A stretch of DNA of 64,000 nucleotides, taken from the NCBI GenBank assembly GCA_025331435.1, contig JAIWNI010000009.1, forward strand, positions 310,001-374,000. Reading direction: 5' to 3'. Source of the DNA: Choanephora cucurbitarum. Its lineage: Eukaryota > Mucoromycota > Mucoromycetes > Mucorales > Choanephoraceae. Below are positions 45,029 to 56,913 of this stretch, in pieces. Each line of letters begins with the position of its first letter. Position 1 is the first letter of the stretch. The position numbers and the translations under genes are program-made. The notes beneath the pieces were generated by a model. That model ran no database searches. It saw nothing but the letters and a program-made list of their open reading frames with translations, and had not been told where the DNA came from.

Positions 45029-46446
45029 TTAAATCAAATCGGTCACTATGAACAAGATAATGAGCATACAGAACCTTGAAAGTATATAAACTAAGCTTAC
45101 CGTTCATAGGCATTTCATCAATTTGTGTACTATAGTATTGTTCGATATCACGTAAAATTTTGAGATCATCATTCTTGACAAAGTTGATAGCAACACCCTT
45201 ACGACCAAAACGACCTGAACGACCAATTCTGTGAATATAGTTTTCACGGTTGGCAGGCAAATCGTAATTGATGACCAAAGAAACCTGCTGCACATCAATA
45301 CCACGAGCCCACACATCTGTAGTAATCAACACTCGACTGGCACCTTGACGGAATTCTTGCATAATAGCATCACGTTCCTTTTGAGGCATTTCACCATGCA
45401 TAGCAGAAACTGTAAAGTTGGCTTCTCTCATCTTTTCTGTCAACCAATCAACCTAAAATCCCTTTCTTTCTTTAGAAACACGTCACTTCCCCTTCATCCT
45501 ATTCCTTTACCTTTCTTCGTGTATTACAGAAAATGACAGCCTGTGTGATAGTCAAGGTATCATACAAGTCACATAAAGTATCAAACTTCCATTCCTCACG
45601 TTCTACAGCAACAAAGAATTGCTTAATGCCTTCCAATGTCAATTCATCACGCTTCACAAGAATACGAATAGGATCTGTCATAAAATTGTTGGTCATCTCA
45701 AGTACATCATTAGGCAATGTAGCACTTAAGAGAACGACTTGTGTGCCAGGTGGTAAGTAACGGTAAACATCATAAATCTGATCCTTAAAACCACGGTTCA
45801 AGAGTTCATCAGCCTCATCGAGCACTAACATCTTGATGTTGCGGGTACGCAACGTACGGCGACGAATCATATCGTATACACGACCAGGTGTACCAGAGAC
45901 AACATGAACACCTGTTTCTAACTTACGAATGTCTTCTCCTACATTGGTACCACCAATACAGGCATGACATTGAACATTCATATAATCACCTAAAGCCAAC
46001 ACAACTGATTGAATCTGAACAGCCAATTCACGAGTAGGTGAAAGGATCAATGCTTGTGTCTCTCTGATGGTGGTGTCGATAGCTTGCAAGGTAGAAATAG
46101 AAAAGGTGGCTGTCTTACCAGTACCTGATTGAGCTTGAGCAATGACATCGCGACCCTTAATGATGGGCACAATAGCTATTGATTCGAATCGTTAAATATA
46201 AAAGTGTATGTGCGACGCGTAGTAGTGCTTTCGATTACCTCTTTGTTGAATAGCAGAAGGCTTTTCAAAATTATAAGCATAGATACCACGAAGCAAATCT
46301 TCCTTTAAACCAATAGAATCGAAAGTAGGCACTACTTTAACCTAGTTCCTTCTTGTTAGTCTCGGTGAATTAGTTGTCGCCATCAATCTTACATTTTCAG
46401 AGGTTTCGAAGGCAAGCTTATCATCAGCTGTGTGATCGAACGACAT
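45029..46446 (-). CDS. FAL1: DEAD-box RNA helicase eIF4A-III/Fal1
   Basis: Five exons (46446-46393, 46341-46239, 46175-45511, 45452-45101, 45045-45029) encode 396 residues. Helicase motifs are complete: Q motif [15 protein letters not shown], motif I AQSGTGKT, Ia [11 protein letters not shown] (CIGGTN), Ib [52 protein letters not shown] and [14 protein letters not shown]. The tail MPMNVTDLI is diagnostic of eIF4A3/Fal1, the RNA clamp of the exon junction complex in most eukaryotes and an 18S rRNA processing factor in yeast. The last exon has only 17 nt and codes the final residues TDLI after a split Val codon; without it the protein would run on into intron sequence. It converges on RPL23 with 161 bp between. 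Confidence 0.96.
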
Positions 46447-47467
46447 GATGTTTTCTATAAAATAAAATATAGAAAAAAAAATAGGTAGCACTTGCACAAT
46501 TAGCTTGTTTTCTTGGTCATAAAATTTCACTGTCAAGCCGTAAAAAGCCAGCCTTTCAAATTACGTTGGTTCGGTGACTGGTAAAATGTAACTCGAGCAA
46601 ATTGAAAATCTTCATTATTCAGTCGTTTTAGCCAATCTTCTGTCATCATGGATCGTTTTCTCCAAAATATCCTTGCGCATATGCTAGCGAAATTCAATGA
46701 AACATACCGTGCAAAATAAGAGTCTCTTCTACAAAAGTATAATATAATGAAATAGAACTTGTGTCAAGCAAAGACATTGTCTAATTTCATGCAGTCTTCT
46801 TGAAGCTTTGGAATCATTTGAGTCTGCTTTGGTTTGTATCTGGCTTCCTTGAAGACAAGGTTGTGAGCTCTCACTTCTGCATATATTCTTTTGATCTACA
46901 TAAAGGCTGAACAAAAATTATATCTAATTTTGTGTCGCATCTTATAATTCAAAGAGTAGGTTTCAAAAAACATAGACTAATGAATCTGATTCAGCGGTAA
47001 CCTATCAATCTTATCTCAATACAAAAAAAAGAACTTATCAATCTTTTATTGTTAAACAAATTGGCTCTTTTTCTTCAACTCTCTCACTATTCTAAACTCC
47101 AAACGACCGTCAGTGGGTTAAAGCTGGTTTTTTTTAGTTTAAGTGTGCGATTGTGAGCCAATCACTACTATTAAAATCTATCTGGTTTGAAGATTATCAC
47201 ATAAAAAGAAAGTGATCGATAAAGAATTATTATGCTAACATCTATCGCACTCCACCAATCATATACTAAGGCTTGATTACCAATGGTATCCCTATCCGTG
47301 CGAAAAACTATGGCGATCGGAGATTGCTCGTGACTATTGGTGCCTGCTTTTATCATTTCGAGTCATTGATTTTGAAAGGTTTCAACTTCTGATAATTTGT
47401 ATATAATACATCTCTCTTCCTTTTTACTTTTCTTCTTTGTTTCACTACCATCGCATCTTGCTTCAAA
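46447..47467. other. Divergent intergenic, FAL1/pdxT
   Basis: About 1 kb between the divergent starts of the helicase (minus) and glutaminase (plus) genes. T/C-rich DNA at 47405-47460 precedes the pdxT start. No gene was recognised. Confidence 0.45.
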
Positions 47468-48173
47468 ATGACTGTCACTGTTGTTCCTATCACTGTTGGT
47501 GTACTCGGTAAAGTCATACCTTATCTCTTGTTGAGATTATCACTTACCTATTTCTCTTAATGTAGCCTTGCAAGGTGCCTTCATTGAGCACATTCATATG
47601 CTCGATCGAATCCCTGAGGTCAAGAAAGCTGTTCCTGTTCGCACTCAAGAAGAGCTGAACTCTGTGGATTGTCTTATTATTCCAGGAGGCGAGTCTACTT
47701 CAATGTCATTGATTGCTGAACGCTGTGGTATGCTTGAACCTTTGCGCAAGTTTGTTCAAACCAAACCTACCTGGGGTACATGTGCAGGTATGATCATGTT
47801 AGCCAAGGAAGCCACTGGTGCAAAGAAAGGTGGTCAACAATTGCTAAATGGAATGGATGTTTGTGTCAACCGTAATCAATTTGGATCCCAAAAGGAAAGT
47901 TTCCGAGCCCTTTTACATTTACCTGAAATTGTTGGTGACGAACCTTTTGATGCTGTGTTTATTCGTGCTCCTGTCATCTCTGATATTCGTTCTGAACGTG
48001 TCAAGATTATCGGTCGCCTAGAACAAAAGCATGGCCAAACTGAAGCAGAAACAGCTATTGCTGTAATGCAAGATCATTTACTTGCCACTGCATTTCACCC
48101 TGAATTGACTGCGGACAATCGTATTCACCAGTTCTTTGTGAAAATGGCCATCAATTGCTTAGAAGGACATTAA
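47468..48173 (+). CDS. SNO1: Pyridoxal phosphate synthase glutaminase subunit
   Basis: Exons 47468-47507 and 47566-48173 (58-bp intron GTAAAG...TGTAG) give 215 residues. This is the PdxT/Pdx2/Sno class I glutamine amidotransferase, which releases ammonia from glutamine for the PdxS/Snz synthase in de novo vitamin B6 formation. Motifs: GVLALQGAFIEH at the start, LIIPGGESTSMS, the nucleophile Cys86 in TWGTCAGMI, and the His191/Glu193 pair in ATAFHPELT. It is a full-length, apparently functional enzyme. The PdxS partner is not in this window. It converges on the GDP-mannose transporter gene, with 134 bp between stops. Confidence 0.96.
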
Positions 48174-48307
48174 GTCTAACACACTCTATCAATTATAGAC
48201 ATATACACACACTATGTAAACAATCCACTTCTCATTTTTGCATACCCCCTTTCTTGTTTAGACAGTCAATAAATTAATTGTTATTTTATATACAATTTGC
48301 TTTTTCA

Positions 48308-49656
48308 TCAATCGTCTATCTTTTCAATGTTGATCTTTTCATTTACATTTGCTGCATCTGAATAACTCTGACTTGACGCTGATGAGATTGTATTTGTGAT
48401 CTTGCCAGGATATGCTTTAGCACAAGAATAAACAATGCCTGCAATGAAACCTAACGAAAGAAATAACATAAATATGAAGAAAGCATAGTCTACTTTTGTA
48501 GCTTATTTACCAATGAAAATGGCTGAAACATTGCTAAAAGTTGCAACATCACCAAAAAAGACGATACCAGAAATAGCGATTGGTAACTTATTAAGTGAAC
48601 CAACCATTGAATAAGTTGTAGATGAAGTAGTTCGAACACACCAAGCAGATGCATAAGACATGCCAAATGCAGAGACGCCAGAAAAGATCATGGCCCAAAT
48701 ACGGGCTTGACATTCCCCAGGAGGGCTAAAATCATATACGTTACTACAAACTCTCGTTATCATCCTACAACTTACAAATTAATTAAAAGATTCTCAGTAG
48801 ACCAATCTTCTAATAAGAAGCTTGGAATTATGAGCAATGGGATCGACAACAGATTGTTGTAGTAAACTGTATCAAAGTCCTTGAAATTGGTGAGCTTGAT
48901 ACGTTTACGCATATATAGCACAAAAGCTGCAGAAGATAGGCAGTTGACAGCCATCCAAAAATAACCCAACATAATACTTTGGTCGCCTAAAGTAAAAGTA
49001 CTTGTAGCATCCAAAAGGACATCAATTGCTGTAGCTACATCATTCCATCCAGCAATTACAGAAGACATTGTCTATTGTATATCATGTAAGTTCCTTTTTT
49101 CTGTTTTTTTTTCTTTTTTGCTCCGCTAAGAACATACCATTAAAATGAACGAAACCATCATCATACTTGTAACATTGCCACCAAACCAAAGTACTTCGCC
49201 ATAAGCAATCAAAATGATAGTCAAATTCTTGAAGATAGTGTAAACAGGAATTGGCAAATATTGTAGTGCTTTGCTGCCTGTATAGATCATGGCTACCAGA
49301 AATACGACAATAGGATACCACCGTTTGGCTGTTTCGCCATCAAATTCACGGTATTTGATCAGATTAAGGAACTTAAATAGCTGAAGAAAGAATACAGTGA
49401 CCAAACTCTGGATAGTCAAGAGAAAGAAGACCATGTTGAAATCACCACTAACAACGTATTTATTTGTCACTGTCATGACAATACTAGCAACGCAATAGGT
49501 AAATATGGGTAAACCAGCCTTAACAATGGGCGGCACATTGTTGATTTTGTTGGATGCAACTACTGATGGTTTAGGGGCATTAGACAATTCAAGCGAGTTG
49601 GGGGTAGTAATAGCCAACAAAGGTGCACCACTACTTCTCTCTCCGTAGTTGGCCAT
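48308..49656 (-). CDS. VRG4: GDP-mannose transporter (Vrg4-like)
   Basis: Four exons (49656-49138, 49071-48776, 48725-48511, 48450-48308) give 390 residues with about ten hydrophobic helices. It exchanges cytosolic GDP-mannose for GMP in the Golgi to feed mannosylation of proteins and sphingolipids. Typical sequence: [50 protein letters not shown], the FYNN-type motif as [13 protein letters not shown], and the nucleotide-binding GALNK motif as [10 protein letters not shown] (Ser for Ala). Both motifs are those used by Vrg4 to hold substrate. The N-terminal 45 residues are polar and the C-terminal 35 are Ser/Lys-rich, both cytosolic. It shares a 255-bp divergent promoter with the Cwf19-like gene. 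Confidence 0.93.
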
Positions 49657-49911
49657 ATGGAATCACAGATATGAATAACAAAAAAGAAAGAAAAATGAAA
49701 ATGATCTGCCTTGTTTACATAAATACACAGTATTTGTTTGTGCGTTGTCTGTTTTACATATTCCAAACATACCAAACTTCTTCTTTTTCTGGCACTCTCT
49801 GGGCGTAACAGAAATGTACATTTTTTGTTTCACAGCAGACAACACTTCATATTTTCATGCAAAAAAAAGGCAGTCATATGTTCTTCTTTACTTCTATTTT
49901 TTTTTTTTACT

Positions 49912-52188
49912 ATGGGAGAACATAAGCACAAAAAAGAGAAAAAGTCTTCGAAAAAGCGAGACCATAAAGAGCCTCGAAGTGAGCGCGACCACAAGAAGCA
50001 TAAGAAAAGTAATCGACATGAAAAAGAACCTGAGATCGATTATTCTGATCCCTCACTTTGGGTTGAGGCAGGTGGTGGTGTTGAAGAAGCAACACCCGCC
50101 GAACATCTGCTAAACGTACAGCGCGCTACAGAAGCTAGAGAACAGCCTGTTGAACTCGAACAACTCAATCTACCTCAGGAGCAAGAAGCGAGACATGGAT
50201 GGATGTTAGGTGGTGGGTTTGATTTTGGCAGTATGGGTACAGCTCGAATTCGAGAACAAGATAAACCTAAACCCAATCCAGATGAAGTAAGACAATCTCT
50301 GTTTCCTTTTTTTCTACATGCCTCTAATCTGCCTACTTGTTTGCATAGCTTAAAATAAGTGATCGAGAGCTCAATGTGCATTTGAAGCAAGGCTTAAAAG
50401 TAGACGAATATCCTGAAGAAAAGAAGCCATCTATCAAATTTGGTGATGCGGGATCTAACTGGCGCATGACGAAATTAAGACGCACAATGGAACAAGCAAA
50501 AGACGAAGGCAGACCACTGCATGAAGTTGGCATTGAAAAGTACGGTGTAAGTGAGATTACATACTTGCTCTTTCTCTAGCTTAGCCTTTCTATAGTCTGT
50601 TGAGCGATTTCAAGAAGCACTGGACGAAAGAGCTTATTTAGACAACAAGAGATCGGGACGTGGCAACAATGGTCGCGTTAGACGACATGAAGAAAAAGAT
50701 GTACAGGAGGAGAAATCAAGTCGTCGCTATGTATTCAATGATGCACAACAAAAGACATTCAAACGACCTGAACCGCCTATGACTTCATTTTCCGCCCCAC
50801 AAGTACCTACTCGTACAATACCATCCACACCTCCTATACCTGTAGCACCTCCTATTGTCTCAACACCGCTTGTACCTTCAGTGTCACCTGCCATGACACG
50901 CGATCAACTCAACAAGTTAAATGCGAAATTAGTGAAAGCCAAGTTGATGGGAGCTAGCAATGTGTCTGAATTAGAGCAAGAATATCAAACCGAGTTAACA
51001 AGATTTGAACAAGCGGAAAGTCCCTCTGTGGCTGTCTTGCCCATCTTGGATAATGAGGGTCGTATTTATGACTATGCTTTAAACACAACTAATCAGCCCC
51101 ATGAGGCCATAAAGGGGAAGAAGAGATTTGAAGGCACACATGATAAAACGACAGGCGAGAGGTTACGTTATGGTACTTCAGACGATACATTGACGTTGGC
51201 CGATATGGTTCGGCAAGAGAAGAGTGGTGGCCGATCCACATCTGATATGGATCTAGAATTTGCAAAGCGTATTGTTGCTGATTCTGCCTTTGAAGTAAAG
51301 TAGATATCAGATTTAAATATTATTAGCTAACAGATTATCTTTAGAGCAATTTAGATTATATGGATGAAAAGGCAGATATTATGGCTTCGAAAAAGGGGAT
51401 GTCCGAAGAACAGAAGATGCGTCGTGCTGTAACTGATTTTAAGCGTACACAAGAAGCACTTGAGAAATGTAAGCTTTGTTATCATGATAACAGACCACCT
51501 CAAGCCTGTCTAGTTTCTTTGGCTACTACATGTTATCTAGCATTACCTCAGGTGCATGAATTGACGCCAGGTCATTGTATGATTGTTCCACTTCAGCACG
51601 TCTCTTCTATGTTAGAGTGCGATGATGATGTATGGACAGAAGTGAGAGTAAGTTAGACGAATCTCTCTTTTTTTTTGTTCATACATTCGGTGCTGATGTT
51701 ACCTTAACTAGAATTTCCAAAAGTGTCTAATGAAAATGTTCCATGCACAAAACAAAGGGTGCATATTTATGGAAACTGTAGTCAATGTTCGATCACAACG
51801 CCATACCGCAATTGAAGTGATACCTATCCCCTATGGCATCTATGAAGATGCGCCTGCCTATTTCAAGGAAGGCATTATGGGTTCTGATGAAGAATGGTCT
51901 CAACACAAGAAATTAATAGATACATCCACTAAAGGGTTTCGCCATTCAATGGTAAAGCACCTACCTTATTTCCATGTCTGGTTCGGACTTGATAAAGGAT
52001 ATGGACATGTTATTGAAAATGCGCAGCGCTTTCCTTACTGGTTTGGTAAGGAAGTGATTGCTGGTATGATGGACATTGGGCCTGAACTTTGGCGTAAACC
52101 CAGATACCATCGTTTTGAGGATAATAACCAACGACGACTAGAATTCATGAAGGATTGGCGCCAATGGGATTGGACTGCTGCTTTGTAA
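49912..52188 (+). CDS. Cwf19-like spliceosome/lariat factor
   Basis: Five exons (49912-50286, 50349-50546, 50596-51294, 51345-51647, 51712-52188) encode 683 residues. The N-terminus is Lys/Arg/Glu-rich (HKHKKEKKSSKKRDHK), followed by DPSLWVEAGG and a linker with coiled-coil tendency. The C-terminal 260 residues hold both CwfJ domains: MDEKADIMASKKG ... CKLCYHD, the HIT-like ELTPGHCMIVPLQHVSSM, then ETVVNVRSQRHTAIEVIPIP and HVWFGLDKGYGHVIEN...WFGKEVIAGMM. Full domain order matches CWF19L2/Cwf19, which joins late spliceosomes and helps lariat-intron turnover with the debranching enzyme. CWF19L1/Drn1 is less likely because it starts with a metallophosphatase-like domain not seen here. Confidence 0.92.
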
Positions 52189-52363
52189 TCTATTAAATTG
52201 TCAATATGTACTTTATATTTTATGTTGCATGGTGATAATGTGATTGAGAGTGGCACAAAGAAGCGGAGCAAATTGAATGCATTAATTGACGTCGCCTATT
52301 GAATGCGGTTGAATTACATGATATTAAATTAACCGCAAACCGGGTTTTTTAAATTCAAAAAAA

Positions 52364-52371
52364 TATATAAA
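52364..52371 (+). promoter_or_regulatory. TATA-like box of the SDR gene
   Basis: TATATAAA lies 67 bp before the ATG at 52431 and is followed by a T/C-rich leader. It is the clearest core-promoter match in this part of the window. Confidence 0.5.
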
Positions 52372-52430
52372 GAGAGTGGAGTAGGACTTGTTATTCTCTT
52401 TTTCTAGAAAAAAAAAATAAAAAATTATCA

Positions 52431-53273
52431 ATGAGTAAGACTTACATTGTTACTGGGGCTTCTCGTGGCCTTGGGCTTGAATTTGTCAAGCAAATCATTG
52501 CTAATGGTAATCGTGTATTTGCTTGTGCCCGTAATCCCAATAATGCACTTGAATTAGCCAAATTGGTTGATAACCAAAAGGTTTTTGCCGTCAAGATGGA
52601 TGCTGATGATGAAGCCTCCATTAAGGTATGCTAGAGGTCTCAAGTGTCACAAGTCAACTGAACACTTTATTGTTTTTGTTCTTTGGCAATAGGCTGCGGC
52701 TGAAGAAATTAATGCTAAAGCCCCTGAAGGTATTGATGTTTTGATCAACAATGCTGGTATGCTGAGTGCTATGGGATCCACTTTTGAAACATGGTAGAGA
52801 AAAGGAAATGGATAAAGAGTATATTGGATTCTTGCTGATATGCCTTTTTTTCTAGTACTAAGGATGATCTGCTTAAGACGTTAATGACCAATGTTGTTGG
52901 TGTCAATGAAGCTACCAAGGCGTTTGTTCCTCTTCTCCGTAAGGGCTCTACCAAAAAGATTCTCAACATGTCTTCTATTCTCGGCTCAATTGAGTTAGTA
53001 GATACTGGCAACGGCGATAGCTTTGGCGTTCCTTACGGTGTGTCTAAGGCGGCCCTAAACATGTTGACGAAGTCTACAGCTATGACTCTTGCAAATGAAG
53101 GCTTTATTGTCTATGCTTCTCATCCTGGTTGGGTCCAAACTGATATGGGTGGCAAACAAGCTCCTTTGACTACTGAAGACTCTATCCGTGGACAATTGAG
53201 CATTATTGATAGACTGAGCGCTGAAGATAACGGCAAGTACATGGATTATCAAGGCAAGGCCTTGCCCTGGTAG
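52431..53273 (+). CDS. Short-chain dehydrogenase/reductase
   Basis: Three exons (52431-52625, 52693-52793, 52856-53273) encode 237 residues, the size of a classical SDR. The cofactor motif TGASRGLG is at residues 8-15, with ACARNP after beta-2 where an Arg suggests NADP(H). NNAG lies near residues 83-86, the catalytic Ser in SSILGS and the Tyr159-Lys163 pair in VPYGVSKAAL, then HPGWVQTDMGG. This pattern resembles the sniffer/C-factor type of carbonyl reductase. The substrate cannot be read from the sequence. Confidence 0.92.
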
Positions 53274-54222
53274 AAGAAAAGTAAAAAAAAAAAACTCGTT
53301 TTTGGCACTATATTCCTTTTAAAAAATAAATGGTACAAACCCACTTTACTGAGCTAATTCAAATCCTTGTTACCGAAAGACGATTGCTGGGAGCATTCTC
53401 TGAGTTGTACCTAAATGATAGCAGTAAAAGAAGCACTAGATCTTGCTCTATTTAAACTTGTCACTGGTACACTTGTTTGCGTCATAGTATTGGACAATGC
53501 AATATCAACAAATAGACACGCAATTCACAAGACAAAAGAATGTTTTTGAGCAGCTAATACTACATACTGTGCTATTGATTTCTTCTGACAGCTTGCTGGT
53601 CAACCAAGGGAACTGTGTATTATGCCAACAAAAGGATGCACTCTTTTCTAAATCATAAAAGGCTCAGAAAGCAGCCTCTAAAAGAAGAGCAAAAAATAGT
53701 ATCGCTTTAAACGATAAAAAAGACAAAAAGATCTGAATGTAACAGATTAGAGGGCAATGCGTTACCAATCAAACAATAATTCAGCCACTAATTAATGTTC
53801 GTTATTGTTCTTGTTGGCAGACCTTAAGCTGTTCACCTTCTTAAGATTGATTCTACCCAACAAAGTTCGGCTTGAGTCGATAGTACTATGAAAACAGAGA
53901 AACAAAAAAATCGAAAACACTTGATACTTGTGGCCAGTTTTATCTAAAAGATCTTAAGCTTTGACTAGTCTCGAAATGTACAAAATTACAGTTGTGTTTG
54001 GGTAGAAGTCTCTGCCATCTCTCATTAGTGCAATTTGATTTTTTATAAGCACAATTTCTATTCTGGGAGTGATGCATTTTTTAATTAGCGAAATTTATTT
54101 AGTGAACGCGATTACTTCTTTTTGTGAACAACTTCCATAAATAGTGTAACGAGCTACCGTTCTTTCTCGCACTTTTTTTCTTTCTTCATTTTTTCTTGGT
54201 CTTTTCTTTTCAAGAAAATATT
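53274..54222. other. Intergenic, no gene seen
   Basis: About 950 bp of AT-rich DNA with no recognised gene; a T/C-rich stretch at 54150-54215 precedes the next start codon. Confidence 0.45.
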
Positions 54223-56087
54223 ATGTTAGAAAACAGACAATCTGCTCATTATTGGTCCAATTCACACACTCAAATAGGTGTAGCGCATGACAGACCGGTA
54301 TCTGCACAACAAAATATGCTGGAAATGGTACCTTTTTCTGAATTGCAACAAGGCGAACTTTACATTATCAAGATCAAGTTGGTTGTAATCGCCTTGTTTC
54401 AAGGTAATCTTCTTTAATCCTAAATAAAAAATTCGATGCTTACTTGTTAAACAAATAGGCTGGGATGATGACATGTGTTGCTTTTCTGTTTTACGTAAGG
54501 ATTTTCATTCCTCCTTTATTTCGTTTGACTATGATAAGACAAAACGTGTTGTTTATTTGACTTTTTTGATTATTCAAAAGGTTCGGATTTAGTGACGGAT
54601 CTACCTATTCGATGGTCAGAAGCAAGGTAGATACACCTTTCCTCTGTTATCAAAGAAACCCCTTCTCTTTGACTTACTTCACATTATTATAACCTTTTAG
54701 ATATTTACCGAATGATTTTGATGCATATCCAGCATTTGATCGATTGGGCAACCCGCCTATTCATTTGTGGTCTAAAAACATATCCTCGAGTATGCCTTAC
54801 AATTGGTTCAGCATGTTTGAAGAAGCTAGACAATGGCAAAGGCAGTGGCATGCTTCTTTCGAGGAGCCTCCTATCCCTTTAGAAAATGAACATCATTACG
54901 ATGAAAATGTCACTACATGTGGCTCAGAAAATTTATCTCAACATCATCAAAAGCCGCATCAAGAAACAATAGCCGATGAAACAACGGCAGAAGAGAACAA
55001 AGAGACAGAGGATTCAATTACTTGCGGCTCATATGCAAGTCAAGATGCAGGTTTCCTGCCTCGACATAGACTATCTTCTGCTGGAACACAAGAAATTCAA
55101 TCTCATCCTCAGCAGCAACTTAATCGCTCCAATAGCTCATTTAGTTCTTCTGTTTCTGCAAGCGAGTCTTTACTGATTAACAGAGCACATGTTAGAGATT
55201 ACATATTGAGACCTCAGGTAGAAGAACCAACTCATAGTAAACCTACACCTGCAGTCCAGTTGCGAAAGCAGTATAAAGAATTGGCAGAGGTTACACAGCA
55301 ACAGTTACCATCATTTATAGCATCATCATCATCACAACAAATAGTATCACCATCTTTAACACTAGCACAGGCGCCATCAACTATATCAGCTCAAGCTCAA
55401 GCACAGGCGGTTTTGATACAAGCTCAAGCAGCACTGTCCTCGCAATCTTGTGCTTCTCCTTCTTTGCCACCCTCAAGCTCTACATCGCCACCGTCAGCAC
55501 CTAGATCCACCTCATTAACACCTGTTACACCACTGCCTCCACTTCATACTGAAACGCATCCCTCACAGATAAAGGAATCTCGGTCTTCATCGTCCGAAAA
55601 AATCAAAAATACATCATTTATCTCCTCGAAGCCCGAGACTCAACATATAGAATCCAAGCAGCCAGAAACCAATTTGAAGCAAAGGCGATCACTCAGCTCC
55701 TTCTTTACAAGGAAGAAGAAAAACAAAAAACCAACTGAAGAGGCTAAAAAGGATTCAAAGAATCGAAAGAGTGCGCCTCCTACACCTTTAATTGCACCAA
55801 AACAGACAGCATCTCTAAGTGAAGTAGTGCCCTTACCTAGTTTATCTACTAGTACAACTATGCCTACACTTACTAACGTATCCTCAGTTACAACACCTGA
55901 AGAAAAAGCAAAAAAACGAGTATCTTCTATTAAACCATCTAAATCTATGGCCAGTATGAATTCAAAGATGGAGTTGTACGACATGGATAGCTTGTTGGAT
56001 ATGCAAGCAACATTCGCATTTTTAAATGGAGACAATGAGCATCCTTCTCTTGCTAGTAGTTCAACGCATCTCACTAAAGCTGTATAA
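54223..56087 (+). CDS. Ser/Pro/Gln-rich protein, unknown function
   Basis: Four exons (54223-54403, 54459-54494, 54581-54626, 54701-56087) give 549 residues. The two inner exons are only 36 and 46 nt and are inferred from splice consensus and frame continuity, giving GWDDDMCCFSVLRSDLVTDL and IRWSEARYLPNDFDAY. The N-terminal 150 residues look folded (LIKIKL-type strand, FDRLGNPPIHLWSKNI, YNWFSMFEEARQWQRQWH). The rest is Ser/Thr/Pro/Gln-rich with Ala-Gln repeats and a basic patch (FFTRKKKNKKPTEEAKK), probably disordered. It ends with a short ordered-looking segment (MELYDMDSLLDMQATFAFLN). I do not recognise the family; a signalling or cytoskeletal scaffold would fit but is guesswork. Confidence 0.7.
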
Positions 56088-56913
56088 AGTAAAGGACTAT
56101 ATATATCGTTTGTTTTCCTTTGATCTTGATTCGCAACAAATAAGAAACAGATGATGAAGAGGAGTAGAATGGTAATATAATAGCTTGATATGTAGTGGTA
56201 GACAATGAGTATAACAGGGAGCAAAGATAGTAGATCAGATTTGATTATGGTACGGAGGGCCACAATTGATTGTTGCAGTTTTCTATCATATTCACGTTGC
56301 AGTAAGCATGCCCTTTGCCTCAAAATGAAAAAAGAAAGGTAATTAAATTTGTGTTCGAATTGAGGAATACAGCAATTATTTGTGTCTCCAGTCTCAATTG
56401 TTCGGACAACAAAAAGGAAGTGTTACAAACAATTGAAATTTGACATTATATTTCACTTTAGCAAGAGAGCAGCTAGATCAGCGCGTAATAAGAAATGAGC
56501 CCAAGTACCTACAATAACCAGCCATACAGTCTCACTGAATTTAGTGAGAACTTTGTTGATAGTATTTTTTTTGTTACTTGGTTGGGAGGTTCTATTTCTT
56601 GTTGCTTTTTTGTTGTATGCTTTAAGCAAATTGTTAAGCATTCGCATTGTTTACTCCAGGTATTCCTTTTTGTTTTCATACATGTCAAACTTTATTTACT
56701 TGGCTATGCTGAGAGGAGAAAATGTCTCATCTAAATTAGGCAGATCAGCACATCCGGAAACCATTTTAACTCGCCTAAAAAAAGCTTGAGTTCATCTGAG
56801 TTAGATCAGCGCAGTTCTTTTTTTTTTCTTAATTCAAATCGCATTTATTGCTCCATACAAAAAAATCTTATTTATTTGTTTCTCTCTTTTGTATTTGCTC
56901 AAGCAACAGCACA
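56088..56913. other. Intergenic upstream of the MFS gene
   Basis: About 825 bp. The ORFs at 56495-56789 are hydrophobic, T-rich reading frames without family features. The T run at 56819-56830 and the leader to 56913 belong to the transporter promoter and 5' UTR. Confidence 0.4.
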
